Positions 5,406-11,453 of a DNA stretch of 11,453 bases are shown in pieces; positions within the stretch are counted from its first letter, which is position 1, and every line of letters starts with the position of its first letter. A program made the position numbers and the translations under genes. The stretch is from Phytoactinopolyspora endophytica (GTDB lineage Bacteria > Actinomycetota > Actinomycetes > Jiangellales > Jiangellaceae). The stretch spans positions 612,992-624,444 of the forward strand of contig NZ_ML142849.1 in the NCBI RefSeq assembly GCF_004138495.1, in the 5' to 3' direction. The notes under the pieces were generated by a model. The model saw nothing but the letters and a program-made list of their open reading frames with translations. It was not told the DNA's origin and searched no databases.

Positions 5406-6853
5406 ATGGCGACCTTGCCGACAGCATCGCCGATCTGGTGCACGCGCATGGCGTTGGTCGACCCCGGAATCCCAGGCGGGGAGCCTGCCACGATCACAAC
5501 CAGGTCGCCCTTCTCGCAACGTCCCTGCTGGAGCAGCACCCGGTCGACCTGCTTCACCATCTCGTCGGTGTGGTCGACGTGGTCGGCGATGAACGCCTCG
5601 ATACCCCACGACAGTGCCAGCTGCTGCCGGGTCGCCTCCAGCGGGCTGAACGCTACCAGCGGGATTGGTGACCGGAGCCGCGACATCCGCCGGGCCGAGT
5701 CACCGCTCTGAGTGAACGCGACGATGTACTTCGCGCCGAGCAGCTCGGCCGTCTCGCATGCCGCCTTGGTGATGGCGCCGCCCTTGGTCCTGGGCTTGGT
5801 GCCGAGCGGCGGGATCCGCTCCAGGCCGTGTTCCTCGACCGTCTCCACGATCTTGCCCATGGTCGTGACCGTCTCGATCGGATAGCTTCCGACGCTGGTC
5901 TCACCGGAGAGCATCACCGCGTCCGCACCGTCGAGTACCGCGTTCGCCACGTCGGAGGTCTCCGCGCGGGTAGGGCGGGGGTTGCTGATCATGGAGTCCA
6001 GCATCTGAGTGGCGACGATGACCGGCTTGGCCCGCCGCCGGCACAGGGCGATCGCCCGCTTCTGCACCAGGGGCACGTCCCACAGCGGCAGCTCGACGCC
6101 GAGGTCGCCGCGGGCGACCATCACGCCGTCGAACGCGTCGACGATCTCCTCGAGGTTCTCCACCGCTTGCGGCTTCTCGACCTTGGCGATCACCGGCAGC
6201 CGGATGCCTTCTTCGTCCATGATCCGGTGCACTTCTTCGATGTCGGTCGCGGAACGCACGAACGACAACGCGATCATGTCCGCGCCCGCACGCAGCCCCC
6301 AGCGCAGGTCATCGGAGTCCTTCTCGGACATCGCCGGGACGCTGACGGCCGCACCCGGCAGGTTCAGGCCCTTGTTGTTCGACACTCGGCCACCGAGGAC
6401 GACCCGGGTGACGACGTCACTGCCCTTGACCTCCTCGACCTCCAGCGCGAGCCGGCCGTCGTCGACGAGCACCTGGTCGCCGGGTTTGACGTCGTTCGGA
6501 AGCCCGGCGTGTGTGGTGGAGCTACGCTCCACGTCACCGGCGACGTCATCGGTGGTGATGGTGAACGTCGCTCCCGGCTCGAGGACTACCGAGCCTTGCG
6601 CGAACGTTCCCAACCGGATCTTGGGACCCTGCAGGTCAACCAGTACGCCGACATTGCGGCCGGCTTCCGCCGCCGCCTTGCGGACGCGTGCGTACCGCTC
6701 CTCATGTTCGAGGTGGCTGCCGTGGCTGAGGTTGAAGCGGGCAACATCCATGCCTGCCTCGACCAGCTCCTGCAGGCGCTCTGGGGAGTCGGTCGCTGGA
6801 CCGAGGGTACAGACTATCTTCGCTTTACGCACGTCTAACAACTCTAGACCCAT
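5393..6853 (-). CDS. pyk: Pyruvate kinase
   Basis: Transfers phosphate from phosphoenolpyruvate to ADP to give pyruvate and ATP, the last step of glycolysis, in the cytoplasm. The 486 residues are full length for the bacterial enzyme. RFNLSHG (39-45) and DLQGPKIR (73-80) are the substrate/cation loops, PVIAKVEKPQA (220-230) holds the catalytic Lys224 and Glu226, ARGDLGVEL (247-255) supplies the metal-binding Asp250, and ATQMLDSM (281-288) is the Thr-containing PEP loop. The B domain (about 81-180) caps the active site, and the C-terminal domain (about 350-486) is the usual site of allosteric effectors. Lys78 sits where potassium-dependent enzymes carry Glu, which suggests activity without potassium. 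The start at ATG 6853 has AGGG nine bases upstream. The alternative GTG at codon 8 would give the usual short N-terminus, V/M-RKAKIVCTLGPA. It follows gltD on the same strand after 72 bp. Confidence 0.97.
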   Translation of the reverse strand: MGLELLDVRKAKIVCTLGPATDSPERLQELVEAGMDVARFNLSHGSHLEHEERYARVRKAAAEAGRNVGVLVDLQGPKIRLGTFAQGSVVLEPGATFTITTDDVAGDVERSSTTHAGLPNDVKPGDQVLVDDGRLALEVEEVKGSDVVTRVVLGGRVSNNKGLNLPGAAVSVPAMSEKDSDDLRWGLRAGADMIALSFVRSATDIEEVHRIMDEEGIRLPVIAKVEKPQAVENLEEIVDAFDGVMVARGDLGVELPLWDVPLVQKRAIALCRRRAKPVIVATQMLDSMISNPRPTRAETSDVANAVLDGADAVMLSGETSVGSYPIETVTTMGKIVETVEEHGLERIPPLGTKPRTKGGAITKAACETAELLGAKYIVAFTQSGDSARRMSRLRSPIPLVAFSPLEATRQQLALSWGIEAFIADHVDHTDEMVKQVDRVLLQQGRCEKGDLVVIVAGSPPGIPGSTNAMRVHQIGDAVGKVAIAYN

Positions 6854-6887
6854 TCCGCTCGTCCCTGCGACCCGGCCACCCCGAGCC

Positions 6888-6921
6888 TCACCCGCACTTC
6901 ACCCGCTGTTCGCGTGGGTGA
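6888..6921 (-). repeat. Direct repeats and hairpin between gltD and pyk
   Basis: TCACCCGC occurs twice with an 11-bp period (6888-6895 and 6899-6906). The second copy also pairs with GGGTGA (6916-6921) and GC (6912-6913) in a bulged hairpin just after the gltD stop. There is no T-run, so it is a weak terminator at best. The helically spaced repeats, 35-68 bp upstream of pyk, could equally be a protein site. Confidence 0.3.
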
Positions 6922-6925
6922 CGTT

Positions 6926-8395
6926 CTACACCACGAGGGGACGATCCGTGGGAGCGACCGGCGCGGGCAGGCGGTCGGCGCCGGTCAACCAGCGGTCGAC
7001 GGCAGCCGCACAGGCCCTGCCTTCGGCGATCGCCCACACGATCAGCGACTGTCCGCGGCCGGCGTCACCGGCTGCGAACACACCCGGCACGCTGGTCTCG
7101 TAGGCGTCGTCACGCACGATGTTGCCCCGCCCGTCCAGCTCGACCGCCAGCTGCTCCAGCAGCGGGGAACGCTCCGGCCCGACGAAGCCCATCGCGAACA
7201 GCACCAGTTCGGCGGGCAGCTCGCGTTCGGTACCCTCGACCGGTTCGAAGCCCTTCTCGCCCATCCGGACCTCGACCAGACGCAGCGCGCGGACGCGGCC
7301 CTCGTCGTCGCCGAGGAACTCCTGGGTGGAGACTGAGTAGACCCGCTCGCCGCCTTCCTCGTGGGCGCTGGAGGTCCGCAGCATCACCGGATAGGTGGGC
7401 CACGGCGTCGCGTCTGCCCGGCTGTCCGGGGGCTCCGGCATGATCTCCAGCTGGGTGACCGACGCCGCGCCCTGCCGGTGTGCCGTCCCCAGGCAGTCGG
7501 CGCCGGTGTCGCCACCGCCGATGATGATCACATGCTTGCCCTCGGCGGTAATCTGGCCCGGCACGGACTCGCCCAGCGCGACACGGTTGGCCTGCGGCAG
7601 ATACTCCATGGCCTGGTGCACGCCGTCCAGCTCACGGCCCGGCATCGGCAGGTCTCGCGCAGCCGTGGCGCCCACGGCCAGCACCACCGCGTCGTAGCGG
7701 GATTTCAGCTCCTCGCCGGTGAGGCTCTCGCCGACCTCGACGCCGGTACGGAAGATGGTGCCCTCGGCACGCATCTGGTCCAGCCGCCGGTCGACGTGGC
7801 GCTTCTCCATCTTGAACTCCGGGATGCCGTACCGCAGCAGGCCGCCTACCCGGTCCGCGCGCTCGTAGACGGCGACGGTGTGCCCGGCCCTGGTGAGCTG
7901 CTGTGCCACTGCGAGCCCGGCGGGCCCGGAACCGATGACGGCGACGGTCCGGTCGGTGAGCCGCTCCGGCGGCTGAGGTGCCACCCAGCCCTCGTCGAAC
8001 GCCTTGTCGATGATCGCGACCTCGACGTTCTTGATCGTCACGGGATCATCGGCGATGTCGACGACGCACGCGGCCTCGCACGGCGCGGGGCACAGCCGTC
8101 CGGTGAACTCCGGGAAGTTGTTGGTGGCATGCAGGCGCTCCGACGCCTCGTGCCAGTCGTCCCGCCACACCAGGTCGTTCCACTCCGGGATCAGGTTCCC
8201 GAGCGGGCAGCCGCTGTGGCAGAACGGGATGCCGCAGTCCATGCACCGGCCGGCTTGCTTGGTGATGATCGGCAGCAACGTCTTGCCGATGCCCGGGTCA
8301 GGATAGACCTCGTTCCAGTCCTTGACCCGTTCCGCGACCGGTCGCGCCTTCGCGCCCTGCCGCCCGGCCTTCAGGAACCCACGGGGGTCAGCCAT
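6926..8395 (-). CDS. gltD: Glutamate synthase small (beta) subunit, NADPH-dependent
   Basis: The electron-input subunit of GOGAT: it oxidises NADPH through FAD and passes electrons by Fe-S clusters to the large subunit, which makes two glutamates from glutamine and 2-oxoglutarate. The protein has 489 residues, near the usual length. The N-terminal cysteine region holds C51, C54, C59, C63 (RCMDCGIPFCHSGCP) and C102, C106, C110 (LCPAPCEAAC), the ligands for two [4Fe-4S] clusters. The FAD site GSGPAG is at 155-160 and the NADPH site GGGDTG at 293-298. The C-terminal ATG-like FAD motif VPGVFAAGDAGRGQSL is at 436-451. The start ATG 8395 is set by GGAGG (8402-8406) 6 nt upstream; an in-frame ATG-free extension further upstream overlaps this ribosome site and is not credible. 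It follows gltB after a 211-bp gap. Confidence 0.97.
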   Translation of the reverse strand: MADPRGFLKAGRQGAKARPVAERVKDWNEVYPDPGIGKTLLPIITKQAGRCMDCGIPFCHSGCPLGNLIPEWNDLVWRDDWHEASERLHATNNFPEFTGRLCPAPCEAACVVDIADDPVTIKNVEVAIIDKAFDEGWVAPQPPERLTDRTVAVIGSGPAGLAVAQQLTRAGHTVAVYERADRVGGLLRYGIPEFKMEKRHVDRRLDQMRAEGTIFRTGVEVGESLTGEELKSRYDAVVLAVGATAARDLPMPGRELDGVHQAMEYLPQANRVALGESVPGQITAEGKHVIIIGGGDTGADCLGTAHRQGAASVTQLEIMPEPPDSRADATPWPTYPVMLRTSSAHEEGGERVYSVSTQEFLGDDEGRVRALRLVEVRMGEKGFEPVEGTERELPAELVLFAMGFVGPERSPLLEQLAVELDGRGNIVRDDAYETSVPGVFAAGDAGRGQSLIVWAIAEGRACAAAVDRWLTGADRLPAPVAPTDRPLVV

Positions 8396-8401
8396 CCGTC
8401 G

Positions 8402-8432
8402 CCTCCATTCTGAATGGTCGTGTAGCACACGA
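8402..8432 (-). promoter_or_regulatory. Two adjoining small palindromes at the gltD ribosome site
   Basis: CCATTC-T-GAATGG (8405-8417) and TCGTGT-AGC-ACACGA (8418-8432) are both perfect dyads and touch each other end to end. The first overlaps two bases of the GGAGG ribosome site (8402-8406). In RNA they would form two mini-hairpins next to the initiation region; in DNA the first could be a compact operator. The function is unknown. Confidence 0.35.
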
Positions 8433-8606
8433 ATCGTTCATGACTGCTCAGGACTCCGGCGGCGAAGATCCCTTTCGATCCGGCACGGCCCGTCGGCTCT
8501 CGGCCAGCTGCCGAGGTACCGAGGTGGCAGGTCGCGCCGCGGGCACGTCGTGGTGCGGAATACACCATCGACCATGCCGGGAAGGTCTTCAGCTGCCGGT
8601 GGTCCG
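8433..8606. other. Remainder of the gltB-gltD gap
   Basis: Non-coding, with no credible reading frame. A perfect 6-bp hairpin, CTCGGC-N5-GCCGAG, lies at 8499-8515. The word CAGCTGCCG is repeated directly at 8505-8513 and 8590-8598. There is no T-run after the hairpin. A separate gltD promoter could lie here, but I could not recognise one. Confidence 0.4.
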
Positions 8607-11453
8607 CTATCCGTGTGCTGCCTCCATGATCGCTTCGTCGACGTCTCGTCCGTCGCGCTCGGCGGCGGCCTTGGCGGCGAGCACTCGCTTGAAGTCGCGG
8701 GGCATGATCTTGCTGAATCGGCCCGCGGTATGGTCCCAGTCGGCCAGCAGCGTCTCAGCGACGGCAGAGCCGGTCTCGTCCCGGTGCTTCGTGACGATAC
8801 CGCGGAGCCGTTCGGACTCCTCGGCGGTGATCTCCTCCAACTCGACCATGCCGGGGTTCACCAGCGACGGGTCGAGGTCCAGCACGTAGGTGACGCCACC
8901 TGACATACCGGCGGCGATGTTGCGGCCGGTCGGGCCGAGGATCACCGCCGCTCCCCCGGTCATGTACTCGCAAGCGTGGTCGCCGACGCCCTCGACGACG
9001 GCAGTCACACCGGAGTTGCGCACGCAGAACCGCTCGCCGGCCTTGCCCCGGATGAACAGCTCTCCGCCGGTGGCACCGTACGCCGTGACGTTGCCGGTCA
9101 CCACGTTCTCCTCGGCGACGAACGAGGCCGAACGGTCCGGCCGCAGGATCACCCGTCCGCCGGACAGCCCCTTGGCCAGGTAGTCGTTGGCGTCGCCCTC
9201 CAGGCGCAGCGTGACGCCGCGTGGCACGAACGCACCGAACGACTGGCCCGCCGAACCCACCAGGGTGATGTCCACGGTGTCATCCGGCAGACCCTCGCCC
9301 CCGAACCGCTTGGTGATCTCGTGGCCGAGCATGGTTCCGACCGTCCGGTTCACGTTGCGCACCTCTACCTGCGCACGTACCGGTTCGCGGTTCTCCAGGG
9401 CATCGGTTGCCAGCGAGATGAGCTGGTTGTCCAGCGCCTTCTCCAGCCCGTGGTCCTGTACCACCACCTGATGCCGCGATGCGCCATCGGCCAGCTCGGG
9501 AACATGCAGCAGCGGCGAGAGGTCGAGCCCGGCCGCCTTCCAATGGTCGACCGCCTCGTTGGTATCGAGCATCTCGGCGTGTCCGATCGCCTCGTCCAGG
9601 CTGCGGAAGCCCAGCTCCGCCAGGTACTCGCGGACCTCTTCGGCGATGTACTCGAAGAAGTTGACCACGAAGTCCGCCTGGCCCGTGTACCGCTTGCGCA
9701 GCTCGGGGTTCTGCGTCGCGATGCCCACCGGGCAGGTGTCGAGGTGGCAGACCCGCATCATCACGCATCCGGACACCACCAGCGGCGCAGTGGAGAAGCC
9801 GAATTCCTCGGCACCGAGCAGCGCCGCGATGACCACATCGCGCCCTGTCTTGAGTTGCCCGTCGGTCTGCACCACGATCCGGTCGCGCAACCCGTTGAGC
9901 AGCAGCGTCTGCTGGGTCTCGGCCAAGCCGAGCTCCCATGGCCCACCGGCGTGCTTCAGGCTGGTCAGCGGTGCGGCACCGGTGCCACCGTCGTGACCGG
10001 AGATCAGCACCACATCCGAGTGCGCCTTCGACACGCCGGCAGCAACCGTTCCGACGCCGACCTCGGCCACCAGCTTGACGTGGATACGAGCGCGCGGGTT
10101 GGCGTTCTTCAGGTCGTGGATCAGCTGCGCCAGGTCTTCGATGGAGTAGATGTCGTGGTGCGGCGGCGGCGAGATCAACCCGACCCCCGGCGTCGAATGC
10201 CGGGTCGTGGCCACCCACGGCCAGACCTTGTTACCGGGGAGCTGACCGCCCTCACCGGGCTTGGCGCCCTGTGCCATCTTGATCTGGATGTCGTCGGCGT
10301 TGGTCAGGTACTCCGACGTCACGCCGAACCGGCCGCTGGCCACCTGCTTGACGGCGCTTCGGCGCTCCGGGTCGTACAGCCGGTCGGTGTCCTCGCCGCC
10401 CTCGCCCGTGTTGGACTTGCCGCCCAACCGGTTCATCGCGATGGCGAGGGTCTCGTGCGCCTCCCGGCTGATCGAACCGTAGGACATCGCTCCGGTGGAG
10501 AACCGGCGCACGATCGACTCGACCGGTTCCACCTCCTCGATCGGCACCGGCGGGCGCGCACCTTCCTTGAACGAGAACAGTCCGCGCAGCGTCATCAGCC
10601 GCTTCGACTGCTCGTTCACCCGGCCCGTGTACTGCTTGAACACGTCGTAGCGGCCGGACCGGGTGGAGTGCTGCAGCCGGAAGACCGTCTCAGGGTCGAA
10701 CAGGTGGTACTCGCCCTCACGCCGCCACTGGTACTCGCCACCGACCTCGAGCGTGCGGTGTGCCGCGGCGACACCGCCCGGCGGGTAGGCCCGCACGTGC
10801 CTGCGTCGTACCTCTTCGGCCATGATGTCGAGCCCGATGCCGCCCAGCCGCGACGTGGTGCCGGTGAAGTACTTGTCGACGACGTCCTGGGCCAGGCCGA
10901 TGGCCTCGAAGATCTGGGCGCCGGTGTACGAGGCGACCGTCGAGACGCCCATCTTGCTCATGACCTTGAGCACGCCCTTGCCGAGCGACTTGATGAGGTT
11001 CGCGACGGCATCCTCGGGACTGGTGTCCGCGAGCAGGGTGCCGCGCCTGGCAAGGTCCTCGACGCTCTCCATCGCCAGGTACGGGTTGACCGCGGCGGCG
11101 CCGTAGCCGATGAGCAACGCGACATGATGAACTTCGCGCACATCGCCCGCTTCGACCACCAGGCCCACGAGCGTCCGCGTCTTCTCCCGCACCAGGTGGT
11201 GGTGGACGGCGCTGGTGAGCAGCAGGGACGGGATCGGCGCCTGGATGGCGTCGGAGTGCCGGTCGGACAGCACGATGATGCGTGCACCGTTGTCGATGGC
11301 TTTGGAGACTTCGTTGCAGATCTCATCCAGCCGACGCGTCAGGGCGGCGCCGCCGCCTGCCACGTCGTACAGGCCGCGCACCACATGCGTCGCGTATCCA
11401 GGCAGATTACCGTCCTGGTTGATGTGGATGATCCGCGCCAGGTCGTCATTGTT
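8607..11453 (-). CDS. gltB: Glutamate synthase large (alpha) subunit, C-terminal 948 residues (5' end outside window)
   Basis: The catalytic subunit of NADPH-GOGAT, which transfers ammonia released from glutamine to 2-oxoglutarate on FMN in the cytoplasm. The reading frame is open to the window edge. The N-terminal glutaminase domain with the catalytic Cys1 is outside, so about 550-600 residues are missing. The visible part starts in the central domain, followed by the FMN/2-oxoglutarate domain. This domain has the [11 protein letters not shown] segment (visible residues about 319-329), [10 protein letters not shown] (about 486-495), and the [3Fe-4S] cysteines at visible positions 563, 569 and 574 ([15 protein letters not shown]). 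The GXGXG beta-helix domain covers about residues 690-880, with the repeated glycine motifs KGLSGGR, YGATGGE, MTGGA and MSGG. It is transcribed before gltD. Confidence 0.97.
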   Translation of the reverse strand, partial: NNDDLARIIHINQDGNLPGYATHVVRGLYDVAGGGAALTRRLDEICNEVSKAIDNGARIIVLSDRHSDAIQAPIPSLLLTSAVHHHLVREKTRTLVGLVVEAGDVREVHHVALLIGYGAAAVNPYLAMESVEDLARRGTLLADTSPEDAVANLIKSLGKGVLKVMSKMGVSTVASYTGAQIFEAIGLAQDVVDKYFTGTTSRLGGIGLDIMAEEVRRRHVRAYPPGGVAAAHRTLEVGGEYQWRREGEYHLFDPETVFRLQHSTRSGRYDVFKQYTGRVNEQSKRLMTLRGLFSFKEGARPPVPIEEVEPVESIVRRFSTGAMSYGSISREAHETLAIAMNRLGGKSNTGEGGEDTDRLYDPERRSAVKQVASGRFGVTSEYLTNADDIQIKMAQGAKPGEGGQLPGNKVWPWVATTRHSTPGVGLISPPPHHDIYSIEDLAQLIHDLKNANPRARIHVKLVAEVGVGTVAAGVSKAHSDVVLISGHDGGTGAAPLTSLKHAGGPWELGLAETQQTLLLNGLRDRIVVQTDGQLKTGRDVVIAALLGAEEFGFSTAPLVVSGCVMMRVCHLDTCPVGIATQNPELRKRYTGQADFVVNFFEYIAEEVREYLAELGFRSLDEAIGHAEMLDTNEAVDHWKAAGLDLSPLLHVPELADGASRHQVVVQDHGLEKALDNQLISLATDALENREPVRAQVEVRNVNRTVGTMLGHEITKRFGGEGLPDDTVDITLVGSAGQSFGAFVPRGVTLRLEGDANDYLAKGLSGGRVILRPDRSASFVAEENVVTGNVTAYGATGGELFIRGKAGERFCVRNSGVTAVVEGVGDHACEYMTGGAAVILGPTGRNIAAGMSGGVTYVLDLDPSLVNPGMVELEEITAEESERLRGIVTKHRDETGSAVAETLLADWDHTAGRFSKIMPRDFKRVLAAKAAAERDGRDVDEAIMEAAHG

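Noticed and set aside
5828..6838. Plus-strand open frame of 336 codons across pyk
   Set aside because: Antisense shadow of pyruvate kinase caused by high GC; no family-like motif.
7361..8413. Plus-strand open frame of 350 codons across gltD
   Set aside because: Antisense shadow of gltD; no ribosome site and no family-like sequence.

Overview
The window is GC-rich chromosomal DNA (about two thirds GC by eye), with strong third-position GC bias and GGAGG-type ribosome sites. It carries a gltB-gltD-pyk block and an IdeR/DmdR-type iron box. Together these point to a high-GC actinobacterium. I cannot place the genus from sequence alone.

Layout from left to right. (1) Bases 1-712, minus strand: a short-chain dehydrogenase/reductase of the carbonyl-reductase type, cut by the window edge just before its C-terminus. 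(2) Bases 713-878: a divergent promoter region with two clean inverted repeats that look like operators. (3) Bases 879-1676, plus strand: a helix-turn-helix regulator with a C-terminal MmyB-like ligand-binding domain, very probably the regulator of the divergent reductase and of itself. (4) Bases 1735-3813 and 3885-4934, minus strand: a two-gene unit. A lipoprotein binding protein of the iron-siderophore class is read first, followed almost without a gap by a cytoplasmic S9 (prolyl-oligopeptidase family) hydrolase. (5) Bases 4935-5392: a long non-coding stretch with a 16-of-19 match to the IdeR/DmdR iron box, two strong inverted repeats in the presumed 5' leader, and a 19-bp tandem duplication at the far end. 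(6) Bases 5393-6853: pyruvate kinase. (7) Bases 6926-8395: small subunit of glutamate synthase (gltD). (8) Bases 8396-8606: a 211-bp gap with several small hairpins. (9) Bases 8607-11453: large subunit of glutamate synthase (gltB), cut by the right edge, so only about its C-terminal 948 residues are visible.

How the genes work together. gltB, gltD and pyk are core central metabolism: ammonia assimilation through GOGAT and the last step of glycolysis, all on one strand. The binding protein and S9 hydrolase form an accessory iron-regulated pair. No permease or ATPase gene lies beside them, so the binding protein must feed a transporter encoded elsewhere. The hydrolase could act on the imported (possibly peptidic) siderophore, which is the least ordinary idea in the window. 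The reductase/regulator pair is a common actinobacterial arrangement. I saw no tRNA, rRNA, CRISPR array, insertion sequence or phage gene.
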